A stretch of 64,000 nucleotides of DNA. Source: Moraxella boevrei DSM 14165 (GTDB lineage: Bacteria > Pseudomonadota > Gammaproteobacteria > Pseudomonadales > Moraxellaceae). This document shows positions 1-9,088 of this stretch, in pieces. Location of the stretch: positions 2,328 to 66,327 of the forward strand of contig NZ_KB903804.1 of NCBI RefSeq assembly GCF_000379845.1, written 5' to 3'. The notes beneath the pieces were generated by a model. That model made no database searches and was not told where the DNA came from. It saw nothing but the letters and a program-made list of their open reading frames with translations. The translations under genes and the position numbers were made by a program. The first letter of the stretch is position 1. The number at the start of each line of letters is the position of its first letter.

Positions 1-518
1 ATATACTCAGCAACTTTTATCGCCCCATCAATTTTATGTGGACAATCTTTTCTAGATATAGCCTGATCTTTCACATTATCAGGGTTTGTGCTATTCAAGC
101 CTTTGGTTACTTCCCAATAATTACGTATTACCTTGGCTTCATGACGATAAATCCAATTAATACTTTTATGCTCAGCAATTGTTATAACCCCCTTATTTGT
201 TTGCTGATGAATACTAATGAAAGCCCTACCACTTCTATCATTTAGCGTTCCAAGTAATTTGACTGCATGCTTGGCTTTAGCTTTATCAAATAATAAAAAC
301 TCGCTAGTATCAACCGCCAACCAGCCTTTTTCATTTTGCTTAGGGTTTGGTTTAAATTCTCCTGTAAATTTAATGGCTTGAAACGATTGTATACCACCGC
401 CTGCTTGCATATAAGCAAATGGTGTATAAACAATCGTGTAATAAAACTTGGCGGATTTTATAGAATCTCTAATCATTAACCTAAATTGGACGTAGATATC
501 TTCTAATTTATCAGTCAT
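1..518 (-). CDS. Hypothetical protein, partial; possible cargo of a type VI secretion tip
   Basis: An open frame starts with ATG at 518 and runs 172 codons without a stop to the window edge, so the C-terminus is missing. The start lies 11 bases after the stop of the VgrG-tip ORF, in the same direction, as cargo genes often lie behind vgrG. The protein begins MTDKLEDIYVQFRLM and has a Gly-rich turn near residue 40 (QAGGG), no signal peptide and no clear membrane segment. I do not recognise its family. Its role as an effector or chaperone is inferred only from the neighbour; a phage or IS-related gene is an alternative. Confidence 0.6.
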   Translation of the reverse strand, partial: MTDKLEDIYVQFRLMIRDSIKSAKFYYTIVYTPFAYMQAGGGIQSFQAIKFTGEFKPNPKQNEKGWLAVDTSEFLLFDKAKAKHAVKLLGTLNDRSGRAFISIHQQTNKGVITIAEHKSINWIYRHEAKVIRNYWEVTKGLNSTNPDNVKDQAISRKDCPHKIDGAIKVAEY

Positions 519-529
519 CAATTAGCTCT

Positions 530-883
530 CTATTTTTCTACCATGTCAAAGTCAAAATTCACATCTAAAACATGAATAAAGTATTCTTTTTCAACCCTAT
601 CGTGAAGTATAGGCGTTTTTCCCTCATCATCAAGCACCCCCATACTCACTACATCACCTGTTTCATCATATAAAATATAATTCTTACCTGCCAATGGATT
701 ACCTGCATCATCTTCCATTTTAAAATGTAAGTTATAATTCCCTACTTTCGGTAATTTAGGTACAGAAAATTGCACCCCCTCCCCGTCTAAAAGCTCATGC
801 TTACTCGCCTTCACCTTAAAAATATTTGGCGTCGTAATAAACACCCCTTCAGGCGTAATTTTTATCTCAGAACCTGCTACCAT
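530..883 (-). CDS. Stand-alone VgrG C-terminal (DUF2345-type) tip domain
   Basis: The 117-residue product opens with GSEIKITPEGVFITTPN followed by FKVKASKH, the repeated beta-strand pattern found in the DUF2345 C-terminal part of VgrG spike proteins of type VI secretion systems. Residues 45-115 resemble the transthyretin-like tail of Acinetobacter-type VgrG proteins (GNPLAGKNYILYDETGD, then a D-x-EGKT turn). The normal VgrG N-terminal gp27/gp5 region (about 600 residues) is absent: the sequence upstream holds only decayed DNA and an IS fragment. An AGAGGA ribosome site lies 7 bases before the ATG, so the piece may still be expressed. It is either a degraded vgrG end or an orphan cargo-adapter tip. 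Confidence 0.6.
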   Translation of the reverse strand: MVAGSEIKITPEGVFITTPNIFKVKASKHELLDGEGVQFSVPKLPKVGNYNLHFKMEDDAGNPLAGKNYILYDETGDVVSMGVLDDEGKTPILHDRVEKEYFIHVLDVNFDFDMVEK

Positions 884-892
884 ATTATCCTC

Positions 893-1249
893 TTAAATGT
901 GAAAATCTTGACTAACCCAAACATCTGTGCTGTTTATCTGATAAAATATAGGCTGTAAATAACTTAAATAATACTGCATCCAGCTAATATTATCAATAAA
1001 TTGGTGTCTTGCAATAATCGCCTTTTTTAAATTTTGCAATAAGACTTCCACCTTATAGTCCTGACCTTAATGCTATTGAAAATATTTGGGCTTGGATTAA
1101 GCAGAAACGTAAGGATTAGCAGTTAAATTGTATTGATTCCCTATTCTTTTATTTGATGTGGATTTGTACCATTTTTTAATTTTTTTTACTATAGAATAAT
1201 ATTGTCTTCTGATTGGATGGCGATAATAAAGGTCATAAAAACTATTCAT
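893..1249 (-). pseudogene. Remnant of an unknown gene interrupted by an IS630-type fragment
   Basis: Two short open stretches lie in the same direction upstream of the VgrG-tip ORF. One starts with ATG at 1249 (MNSFYDLYYRHPIRR...) and stops at 1097; the other runs from about 1051 to the TAA at 893-895 and ends ...NSTDVWVSQDFHI. The IS630-like fragment lies between and partly over them on the other strand. They may be the two ends of one gene that the element disrupted. The sequence is too short to name a family, and it could also be non-coding. Confidence 0.3.
1030..1119 (+). mobile_element. IS630-family transposase, 3' fragment
   Basis: The plus strand encodes LPPYSPDLNAIENIWAWIKQ followed by KRKD and a stop at 1117-1119. 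This is the C-terminal DDE-domain signature of IS630/Tc1-like transposases (PPYSPDLNPIE-x-x-W), including the last catalytic glutamate. No upstream transposase sequence and no clear terminal repeats are visible, so only about 30 codons of the element remain and it cannot move by itself. Confidence 0.75.
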
Positions 1250-1295
1250 CTTGAGTTTATCAAAAGACACGTTTAATTTTTTCTTAATACAACAA

Positions 1296-1323
1296 AAAAC
1301 CCTTTCTAATTAGAAAGGGTTTT
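1296..1323 (-). terminator. Terminator of tRNA-Lys
   Basis: A perfect palindrome (AAAACCCTTTCT-AATT-AGAAAGGGTTTT, with the four central bases as loop) lies 8 bases beyond the 3' end of tRNA-Lys in its direction of transcription and ends in a T-run on that strand. Confidence 0.8.
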
Positions 1324-1330
1324 CAAATGA

Positions 1331-1406
1331 TGGTGGATCGTCCGCGACTCGAACGCGGGACCAACGGATTAAAAGTCCGCTGCTCTACCAACTGAGCTAA
1401 CGATCC
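1331..1406 (-). tRNA. tRNA-Lys (anticodon TTT)
   Basis: The minus strand folds as a 76-nt cloverleaf starting GGATCGTTAGCTCAG, with the anticodon loop CTTTTAA reading TTT, a T-arm with GTTCGAGTC and a genomically encoded CCA. The acceptor stem pairs GGATCGT with GCGATCC-type ends (ACGATCC). It has its own promoter and terminator. Confidence 0.95.
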
Positions 1407-1417
1407 AATGAGTGCGT

Positions 1418-1445
1418 ATTATACGGATATTTTTTTGGATTGCAA
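1418..1445 (-). promoter_or_regulatory. Sigma-70 promoter of tRNA-Lys
   Basis: On the minus strand TTGCAA (1445-1440) and TATAAT (1423-1418) are separated by 16 bases. The -10 box ends 12 bases before the tRNA 5' end. Confidence 0.75.
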
Positions 1446-1496
1446 GTTTTTTTTGCAATTTTTTCAAAATTTTTATCCACTTTTAACGTTTAGCCG

Positions 1497-3479
1497 TTAT
1501 TCACCACCGCTTAATGCGTCCACAGGATTAAGGCATGCAGCGTTACGAGCAGGGATAAACCCAAACACGACACCAATTAGTGTAGAACAGACCACGGCTG
1601 CCACGATAGATGCGGTGGAATAAATCACTTGGAATTTGCCACCGCCCAAGCTGTTAATGGTATAGCCAATCAAATACGCAAAACCAATCCCAAGCAATCC
1701 ACCCAAAATGCACACCAAAATCGCTTCTATCAAAAACTGTTGCATGATATCCGACTGTCTTGCCCCAACTGCCATACGCACGCCGATTTCACTCGTGCGT
1801 TCAGTAACAGACACGAGCATAATGTTCATCACACCAATACCACCGACAATCAATGAAATGATGGCAATCGATGAAATCAACAGCGTCATGGTGGTGGTGG
1901 TAGACTCAATGGTTTGGCGAATAGAATCCGCATTTTGGATACGAAAATCGTCCGTGCCATGGCGTTGCTCAATTAACTCGCTCACCGCTTTTTCGGCAAC
2001 ACTAGATGACACGCTGTCCTTAATCAGCACCACGAACGCATCTACGTTATCTTTGCCAAGCATTTTTCGCATGACGGTGGTGTATGGCATATAGATGGTT
2101 GGCGTGTCCGAGCTTGGACCAAAGGCTTTTTCCGATTTTTCCAACACGCCAATCACCCGAGCAGGGGTACTGCCAATCAACATGATTTTGCCGACAGGGT
2201 CTTCACCATTGGGAAAAAATGAATTTACCGCATTGTCATCCAAAATAATATCTTGGGTCATGGATTTAATATCAGTAGTACTAAAGTTTTGTCCACTTTT
2301 AAGTTTTTCACCTATCACGCTCAGATACCCTTCACCAACGCCACTCACATTCGCAGACACTTCGGTATCACGGTAACGAGCAGTAACGCTTGTACCGATT
2401 TGTGGGCTGACGCTTTGTACATAGGGCTGTTCGGCAACGGCATTGGCATCGCCATCGGTCAAGTTGTCATCGTGATAACGACGGCGTGGGTCACCAAATT
2501 TATAGCCGTCTCGCACGGTAAGTGTGTTTGTGCCAAGTGAGCTGATATCGCTTAAAATTTTTTGTTGCGAGCCTTGCCCAAGTCCGACCACCGACACCAC
2601 TGAGGCAATGCCAATGATAATTCCTAGCATGGTTAGTAGCGTTCGCATCTTGTGAGCTTTCATCGCCAATAACGACATTTTAAAGGCTTCGCCCAAACGG
2701 TCTAAAAACGCCCAAATACCTGTTTTTTTGGCAAAACTAATCGCTTTATCCGATTGTTTGGCAGGCAAAGTTTGATTGGTATAATAATCTTTTAAGATAT
2801 AGCCGTCTTTGATTTCAATAACTCGTTCGGCTTGCTCGGCAATACTTGGGTCATGGGTTACCATGATAATCGTATGCCCTTTGGCATTCAAATCTTGTAA
2901 AATCGCCATAACGTCTTTACCAGATTTGCTATCCAACGCCCCTGTCGGCTCGTCCGCCAAAATCACATCACCGCCATTCATTAAGGCACGAGCGATAGAC
3001 ACCCGTTGCTGTTGACCGCCAGAGAGCTGGCTTGGGCGATTTTGGGTTTTTTCGGCTAAGCCCAAATCCGCTAATAATTTAGTCGCTCGCTCATCTCGTT
3101 TATCACTTGGCATACCTGCATACACCGCAGGCACGGCAACATTATCTCTTGCATTAATGTCACCTAACAAATGATAACGTTGAAAAATAAAACCAAAATG
3201 TTCACGGCGAAGTTCAGCAAGTTCGTCCGCAGTGAGTTGGCTAACGGATTTGCCATAAATTTTGTAACTGCCTGCAGTGGCTTGGTCAAGACAGCCTAAA
3301 ATATTCATTAAGGTAGACTTACCAGAGCCTGACTGCCCGATGATTGCCACCATTTCGCCTTCATAGATAGTTAAATCAATGCCGTGCAACACACGAATTT
3401 TTTCTTCGCCTGCAGGAAATTCTCGGATAATTCCGCTCACTTCCATAATCGGATTTTTGGCGGTAGTTGAATGTGTCAT
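1497..3479 (-). CDS. macB: MacB: macrolide export ATP-binding/permease protein
   Basis: The 660-residue protein is an inner-membrane ABC exporter that, with the periplasmic adapter MacA and a TolC-type channel, expels macrolides, peptides or lipids from the periplasm. The N-terminal ATPase domain shows Walker A GQSGSGKS (residues 49-56), the signature LSGGQQQR (152-159) and Walker B VILADEPTG (172-180). The C-terminal half has the MacB/FtsX plan: one membrane helix near residue 285, a large periplasmic loop and three helices at the end with MLVSVTERTSEIGVRMAVGA between them. macA lies 49 bases upstream in the same direction. No TolC gene is adjacent; the TolC-like gene at 58-59.7 kb is a possible partner. 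Confidence 0.95.
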   Translation of the reverse strand: MTHSTTAKNPIMEVSGIIREFPAGEEKIRVLHGIDLTIYEGEMVAIIGQSGSGKSTLMNILGCLDQATAGSYKIYGKSVSQLTADELAELRREHFGFIFQRYHLLGDINARDNVAVPAVYAGMPSDKRDERATKLLADLGLAEKTQNRPSQLSGGQQQRVSIARALMNGGDVILADEPTGALDSKSGKDVMAILQDLNAKGHTIIMVTHDPSIAEQAERVIEIKDGYILKDYYTNQTLPAKQSDKAISFAKKTGIWAFLDRLGEAFKMSLLAMKAHKMRTLLTMLGIIIGIASVVSVVGLGQGSQQKILSDISSLGTNTLTVRDGYKFGDPRRRYHDDNLTDGDANAVAEQPYVQSVSPQIGTSVTARYRDTEVSANVSGVGEGYLSVIGEKLKSGQNFSTTDIKSMTQDIILDDNAVNSFFPNGEDPVGKIMLIGSTPARVIGVLEKSEKAFGPSSDTPTIYMPYTTVMRKMLGKDNVDAFVVLIKDSVSSSVAEKAVSELIEQRHGTDDFRIQNADSIRQTIESTTTTMTLLISSIAIISLIVGGIGVMNIMLVSVTERTSEIGVRMAVGARQSDIMQQFLIEAILVCILGGLLGIGFAYLIGYTINSLGGGKFQVIYSTASIVAAVVCSTLIGVVFGFIPARNAACLNPVDALSGGE

Positions 3480-3528
3480 TTAATGATTATTCTCACATTT
3501 TTATTTTTTTTAAATTTATTTTTTAATA

Positions 3529-4830
3529 TTACATCATCGGTGGACGGTTGGCATTGCGTGTTTTTTCACTTGTTGCTTCGCTAATCACCACTTTTTCACC
3601 TTCTTTTAAACCCGATAAAATTTGGGTATTAACACGATTAGACACACCAATTTTTACCGTTTGTTGTTTTAAACTACCGTTAGCTTGCACCACTTGGACA
3701 TAGTGTTGTTGTGGGTTTTTTGGGTCAGTTTTTACCGCAGATGCAGGTACGGCGAGGGCATTTTCTACTTTTTCTTCCACGATGTACACTTGGGTAGTCA
3801 TGTTAATGCGTAACTGCCCTTCGCTGTTTGGTACATCAAAATAACCCATGTAATAAATCGCTTCATCATTGCTGTTGCTACTATTGGCGGTGGTATTCTC
3901 AGGAGCAGGTTCAATCGCTTGCAATGTAGCGGTAATTTTTTTGTCGCTGTTACCAATGATGTTAAAGTACACAGGCATCCCAGGTTTTAGGTTAATCACA
4001 TCGGCTTCGGAGATTTTGGCTTTGACACGCATGGTACTCAAATCCGCCAATGTGACAATGGTCGGTGCAGTCTGATTGGCGTTCACCGTTTGACCTTGCT
4101 TGGTGGTTACCGAAATCACCGTGCCGTTCATCGGAGCGGTAATGCGAGTGTAGCCGAGATTTTGTTCAGCGGTGTTAACTTCGGTTTGTGATTTTTTAAT
4201 GGTCGCTTGGGCAGTGGTGATATCTGCTTGCCCTGATAATAGATTGGCTTGGGCAGTTTTAATCGCTTGTTTAGCACTTTCAACGTTGGCTTGGGCAGTT
4301 TTTAGTGCAGTTAAAGCTTGTTCTACTTCTTGTTTTGATACCGCATTGCTATTGGCTAAACCTTGCAAACGGTTATACTCGCTTTTGGCTTGGCTTAACG
4401 TGGCTTCACGACTGATTAAATCGGCTTTGGCAGTATCCAAACTGGCTTGACGTGTTGCTAAATTCGCCTTGCTACTTTCAAGATTGGCTAAACTTTGTTG
4501 TAAAGTTGCTTGTTGATTGGTCAGATTATTTCGCTGAGTAACAGGGTCAATTTGGGCAATCACATCACCTTTTTTTACCACATCACCCACGTCCACATAC
4601 AAGTTGGTCACTTCGCCAGACACTTGAGCCCCTACGTCCACCATGTCTTTGGCTTCAATTTTGCCAGATGCCATAACGCTATTTTCAATATCCATGCGTT
4701 CAGCGGTGGCAGTGATGTGGTTCGGGAGTTGTGGTTTTGGTTTTAAAAAATAATACGCAACGCCGACAATGGCGAGTAGAACCAATGCAATCATCACAAA
4801 TTTAGTGTATTTTTTTTGAGTTGCGGTCAT
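3529..4830 (-). CDS. macA: MacA: periplasmic adapter of the MacAB efflux pump
   Basis: This RND-type membrane fusion protein bridges MacB and the outer-membrane channel. From the ATG at 4830 (AGG ribosome site 9 bases upstream) it has 433 residues; an earlier GTG at 4845 is less likely. Residues 10-27 form an N-terminal membrane anchor, a lipoyl half-motif with GAQVSGEVTNLYVDVGDVVKKGD follows near residue 70 (in two pieces), then a long Ala/Gln/Ser-rich coiled-coil hairpin (residues about 105-215), the second lipoyl half and beta-barrel domains. It precedes macB in an apparent two-gene operon. Confidence 0.93.
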   Translation of the reverse strand: MTATQKKYTKFVMIALVLLAIVGVAYYFLKPKPQLPNHITATAERMDIENSVMASGKIEAKDMVDVGAQVSGEVTNLYVDVGDVVKKGDVIAQIDPVTQRNNLTNQQATLQQSLANLESSKANLATRQASLDTAKADLISREATLSQAKSEYNRLQGLANSNAVSKQEVEQALTALKTAQANVESAKQAIKTAQANLLSGQADITTAQATIKKSQTEVNTAEQNLGYTRITAPMNGTVISVTTKQGQTVNANQTAPTIVTLADLSTMRVKAKISEADVINLKPGMPVYFNIIGNSDKKITATLQAIEPAPENTTANSSNSNDEAIYYMGYFDVPNSEGQLRINMTTQVYIVEEKVENALAVPASAVKTDPKNPQQHYVQVVQANGSLKQQTVKIGVSNRVNTQILSGLKEGEKVVISEATSEKTRNANRPPMM

Positions 4831-5028
4831 GATAATGCCTAGCACAAATGAATGAAAGTGAATAGAAAAATTAACAATTAGAAAGTTATCAAAACAGATA
4901 ACACAATAAAAAATTGGAATGATTAACTATAAAACTGGATTAAACAACAAAGTTGTATTATAAAGTATGGGTTTATCAGAAGTTTTGTAAAAATGTAATG
5001 TTTTGGTAAAATTATCAACGTAAATAGC

Positions 5029-5058
5029 AAAAAAGCCAACCCCAAGTTTGACTTTTTT
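5029..5058 (-). terminator. Terminator of lon
   Basis: On the minus strand a hairpin with arms AAAAAGTCAA and TTGGCTTTTT (one G-U pair, short loop) ends in a T-run about 45 bases after the lon stop codon. Confidence 0.6.
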
Positions 5059-5100
5059 ATTTTAACGATAATTATTGATAAAAATTATTTTTAAAAAAAA

Positions 5101-7560
5101 TTAATTTTTTAGGGCTTTTTCTCCTGCCAAATCCATTGCCAAATTTGTAGGTTTTAACGGTACAGGCGGTTTAACAAAACTCGCCAAAAATACATCATCA
5201 ATCGTTTCTACAGGTTGAATGGTTAAGCCTTGTTTTACATTGTCAGGGATATCCACCAAATCTCGCTCGTTGGCTTTTGGGATTAACACGTGCTTGATAC
5301 CACCACGGTGAGCGGCGAGCAGTTTTTCTTTTAAGCCACCGATACGTAATACTTTGCCACGTAACGTGACTTCGCCTGTCATCGCAATATCTGGACGAAT
5401 AGCAATGCCTGTCATGGCTGATGCCAAAGCAGTGGTTAACGCAATCCCTGCAGACGGTCCGTCTTTGGGGGTTGCCCCTTCAGGTATATGCACATGAATA
5501 TCCGTGCCTTTAAAGTTCTCGTAACTGATGCCCAAGGCTTCGCCACGAGCCCGCACCACGGTCATGGCTGCACGGATAGACTCTTTCATCACATCACCAA
5601 GCGAACCTGTAAAATTCAGATCACCTTTGCCTTGGGTTGCTACCGCTTCAATGGTAAGTAGTTCACCACCGACTTGCGTCCACGCCAACCCTGTGATACG
5701 ACCGATTTCAGCCTCTTGCTCCGCCAAGCCAAAATCATACGGTTGCACACCCAAATAATCATTGATGTTATCTGCAGTTACGCTGACGGTATCCGCTGTT
5801 TTACGGTTGCGTTTTTTAGTTTTGGCTGGTTTTTCCTGTTCCACGTTGGCTTTCACCACTTTACGTGCGATTTTGTTAATTTCACGCTCCAAATTTCGCA
5901 CGCCTGCTTCACGGGTATAGCGTTGCACAATGGCTTGAATGGCATCGGTAGTAATGTCAACTTCATCATTCGCCAAACCATTTTGTTTCACCGCTTTTGG
6001 CACAAGGTATTTATCAGCGATGTTAATTTTTTCGTCTTCGGTATAACCTGACAAACGGATAATTTCCATACGGTCAAGCAACGCAGGCGGTATGTCCATG
6101 CTGTTGGCAGTACAGATAAACATCACTTGCGATAAATCTAAATCCATATCAAGATAATGGTCATTAAAACTGTGATTTTGCGACGGGTCAAGCACTTCTA
6201 ACAAGGCGGACGCTGGGTCGCCACGAAAATCTTGTGCCATTTTGTCTATTTCATCAAGCAAAAATAGCGGATTTTTCACCCCAACTTTTGCCAATGATTG
6301 CACGATTTTACCCGGCATCGCCCCGATATAAGTACGTCTGTGTCCACGAATTTCCGCTTCGTCACGCACACCGCCTAACGCCATACGGATAAATTCTCGC
6401 CCAGTCGCTTTGGCAATACTCTCACCCAAAGACGTTTTACCTACCCCCGGTGGCCCGACAAGGCATAAAATTGGTCCTTTGAGATTATCCACCCGAGATT
6501 GCACTGCCAAAAATTCCAAAATACGGTCTTTCACATCTTTTAAGCCATAATGATCGGCATCAAGCACCGCTTGGGCTTTTGGTAAGTCAATGTTCACTTC
6601 GCTGGCTTTTCGCCAAGGGGTGTCCAAAATCCATTCAATGTAAGTACGGACAATTGCTGACTCTGATGAAGCAGGTGGCATCATTTTGAGTTTACGCAGT
6701 TCGTTGTCGGCTTTTTTTCGCACGTCATCAGGCAAATCAGCTTCTTTAACTTTGTCTGCTAACTCGTCTATGTCGTCTTCATCGCTTGGCAATTCAGGTT
6801 CGCCATTTTCTTGACGCATGCCGTTTAACTCGTTTTTAATGGCTTTCATTTTTTCATTTAGAACGTATTCACGGTGGTTGCTTTCTAGCTGATTACGGAC
6901 TTTTTCTTGCAATTCTTGTTCAATGTGTTGGTCGGCTTCTTGTTTAACCAAATAATCCGTTAAATTTTCAAGATTGGTTTTTAAGTTGTCATTTTCCAAG
7001 AAGCTTTGTTTCACATCAATGTCAAGCGATACACGTGTTGCGATAAAATACAGCAGTTCTTCCAAACGCTCAACTTTTTCGGCAACTTTTAATAATTCTC
7101 TAAAATTGCGTAGGCGAGATTGGGCGTATTCGGCAAATAATGCCAACAGCGTGTCTTTATATTCTTGTTGTTGGGCTTTGCTAATTCGGCTTTTGTTGGG
7201 TTTTAGCATAGCGTGAGCGATTAACACTTCGTCATGCACGTTGCTCACGTCTTCTAATTTAGCACGGTGTAGGCCTTCAATCAGTACTTTTACCGCATTT
7301 TTGTCGCTTTCGTGGGGCATGGTGCTGATAATGCGACACACCGTACCATATTGATACAGGTTGTCTGGGCTGATGTCTTCAAACATGGAGTCTTGTTGCG
7401 TGATGACAAAAATTAAGCCATCATGCTCTGACTGGGCAAGCTCCACCGCATTGACCGATGCACTACGACCGACAAATAACGCAATCTGCATATAGGGATA
7501 CACCACCACATCTCGCAAGGCAACGAGCGGTAGAGTTTGGATTTCGCTAGGATTTGGCAT
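5101..7560 (-). CDS. lon: Lon: ATP-dependent serine protease
   Basis: Cytoplasmic hexameric protease that degrades misfolded and regulatory proteins. The chosen ATG at 7560 has GGAAGGA 5 bases upstream and gives 819 residues (MPNPSEIQTLPLVALRD); an ATG at 7581 would add seven. The order is N-terminal LAN domain, coiled coil, AAA+ module with Walker A GPPGVGKTS (near 367) and a Walker B region with LFLLDEIDK, then the protease domain with catalytic Ser in DGPSAG (about residue 703) and a downstream catalytic Lys. Compared with E. coli Lon (784 residues) it carries a Lys-rich insert near residue 570 (PAKTKKRNRK). It stands alone, between macA and zipA. Confidence 0.97.
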   Translation of the reverse strand: MPNPSEIQTLPLVALRDVVVYPYMQIALFVGRSASVNAVELAQSEHDGLIFVITQQDSMFEDISPDNLYQYGTVCRIISTMPHESDKNAVKVLIEGLHRAKLEDVSNVHDEVLIAHAMLKPNKSRISKAQQQEYKDTLLALFAEYAQSRLRNFRELLKVAEKVERLEELLYFIATRVSLDIDVKQSFLENDNLKTNLENLTDYLVKQEADQHIEQELQEKVRNQLESNHREYVLNEKMKAIKNELNGMRQENGEPELPSDEDDIDELADKVKEADLPDDVRKKADNELRKLKMMPPASSESAIVRTYIEWILDTPWRKASEVNIDLPKAQAVLDADHYGLKDVKDRILEFLAVQSRVDNLKGPILCLVGPPGVGKTSLGESIAKATGREFIRMALGGVRDEAEIRGHRRTYIGAMPGKIVQSLAKVGVKNPLFLLDEIDKMAQDFRGDPASALLEVLDPSQNHSFNDHYLDMDLDLSQVMFICTANSMDIPPALLDRMEIIRLSGYTEDEKINIADKYLVPKAVKQNGLANDEVDITTDAIQAIVQRYTREAGVRNLEREINKIARKVVKANVEQEKPAKTKKRNRKTADTVSVTADNINDYLGVQPYDFGLAEQEAEIGRITGLAWTQVGGELLTIEAVATQGKGDLNFTGSLGDVMKESIRAAMTVVRARGEALGISYENFKGTDIHVHIPEGATPKDGPSAGIALTTALASAMTGIAIRPDIAMTGEVTLRGKVLRIGGLKEKLLAAHRGGIKHVLIPKANERDLVDIPDNVKQGLTIQPVETIDDVFLASFVKPPVPLKPTNLAMDLAGEKALKN

Positions 7561-7743
7561 AATCATTCCTTCCATTTTCATGGTTTGCTTTTATATTGTA
7601 CAAAGGCATTAGTGGCGGTTTTTTTCAAAAATGCAAGGTGTTAACCAACGGATTTTGCAAAAAGCCTGTTCAAGCATTTTCAAAGAAAGTGAGTAAATTA
7701 GTCGCACCCGACCTTATCAGCCTTATTTAAATTCAATAAATTG

Positions 7744-7775
7744 ACAAAAAAATAAGTTGGCAATCAAGCCAACCT
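7744..7775 (-). terminator. Terminator of zipA
   Basis: On the minus strand AGGTTGGC-TTGATT-GCCAACTT is followed by ATTTTTTT, about 40 bases after the zipA stop codon. Confidence 0.8.
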
Positions 7776-7815
7776 AATTTTGATATAAGTTTTATGTGTT
7801 TGGTTAAAAACACCA

Positions 7816-8841
7816 TCATTTAACAAAATTCACCGCAATTTCTCGCATTTCTTGCACATTTTCTTTGTTAAGCGGTTCGCCTGTTTCATCATAAAGACTC
7901 GCCTGCAAATCATGCGACAACAACCCAGAAATACTCATCATACTATCAAAACCACGCGATGCTTCAGGATGTGGCAAGGATACAAACATCACCAACCCTT
8001 TCACATATTGGTTCGGCAATTTGTTCAAATCAAACGGTAAAATCCCCTCTTCTGTCACCATCATCACGCTAAACCACAACAGCCCCGTACCGTCTTTATT
8101 AGCATAACGGTGGAACATATTCATCGCCCCAAATTTTAAGCCATATTTGTCAAATAATTTTAACAAATCACGCCCAAAAATCCGTGCAAATTGTTCGTCT
8201 GGGAACAAACTAATGTTGATATTTTGCGTCGCATGATTCAGTGGACTGTCTTGGTCGTTATCAATTTGAGCTTGGATATGACTATCCAAAATCGGACTGC
8301 TTTCGCTAAAGCCTTCTTTTTTCAGCTTGCGTTCGTCATAAGTTTGCACCATTGGTGTGATGGTTTCGGTCGCATTCGCCAACGCACTAAACGCATCGTC
8401 ACTATTTGGTGAATCCGCCACTTGAGCTTGGGCTTGTAGTTGTTGCAAGGCTTGATTTTTTTCGTTCGCTAGTTGCTGATTTCGTCGTAGGGCTTGCTGC
8501 TCTGACTGGCTAAGATGATGTTGCAACTCATGACTGCTAATTAATTGCAAGGTTTCAAACGTTTGATTTTCATCGGTTTGATTGAGCATTACATTTTGCG
8601 TTGGCTCGGCTAATTCGGTATTTTCTGCAGACAACGTAATATTTTTTTCTTCATCAGCATCAGGGTCGGGACGTTGATGACGTGGCAAAATCGGCAAGCC
8701 GTCTTTATCCGCGGTTTCATCGGATAAATCTTCTAAATGCTTGGGCTGGTTAGCATTTTTTGCCGAAAACAGCAACACATACGCACCCCACACGATAGCG
8801 ACTACCGCCGCCACAATTAACAAAAAATTCATCACGGTCAT
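7816..8841 (-). CDS. zipA: ZipA: cell division protein, FtsZ-membrane tether
   Basis: The 341-residue protein has the ZipA plan. An N-terminal membrane helix (residues 4-25, FLLIVAAVVAIVWGAYVLLF) is followed by a charged, Gln-rich linker (to about 180) and a C-terminal globular FtsZ-binding domain with the conserved run LLWFSVMMVTEEGILPFD. It anchors FtsZ polymers to the inner membrane at the septum. The ATG at 8841 follows AAGGA by 6 bases and is preferred over the TTG at 8847. It lies 247 bases downstream of smc in the same direction, an arrangement also seen in pseudomonads, but ligA does not follow. Confidence 0.9.
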   Translation of the reverse strand: MTVMNFLLIVAAVVAIVWGAYVLLFSAKNANQPKHLEDLSDETADKDGLPILPRHQRPDPDADEEKNITLSAENTELAEPTQNVMLNQTDENQTFETLQLISSHELQHHLSQSEQQALRRNQQLANEKNQALQQLQAQAQVADSPNSDDAFSALANATETITPMVQTYDERKLKKEGFSESSPILDSHIQAQIDNDQDSPLNHATQNINISLFPDEQFARIFGRDLLKLFDKYGLKFGAMNMFHRYANKDGTGLLWFSVMMVTEEGILPFDLNKLPNQYVKGLVMFVSLPHPEASRGFDSMMSISGLLSHDLQASLYDETGEPLNKENVQEMREIAVNFVK

Positions 8842-9088
8842 AATCAATCCTTAAACCCAAATATGCTAAATTTAACGAAATAATTAGCGAAAAATTGGCA
8901 CACAGCAAAAAGCCAACTTTTATTTAATATTAAACAAAAATTTGGCAATCAATAAAGTGCATATAGTACCATGCCTTGCGGTTTTGGGCTACCAAAAAGC
9001 GACATAAAACCACAAATTTTGCCAATTTTTTCGCATTTTTTTTGCCAAAATTTGCGTAAAGTTGTTAAAAATGGTTACCAATCCGCCC

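Noticed and set aside
5063-5090. Fur-box-like sequence (GATAATTATTGATA) between lon and macA
   Set aside because: It matches only part of the 19-bp consensus, lies 230 bases before macA in a very AT-rich gap, and the gene is not iron-related.
7655-7680. CTTGAA on the minus strand upstream of lon as an RpoH -35 box
   Set aside because: No CCCCAT-type -10 box follows at the right distance, unlike the clear groESL promoter.
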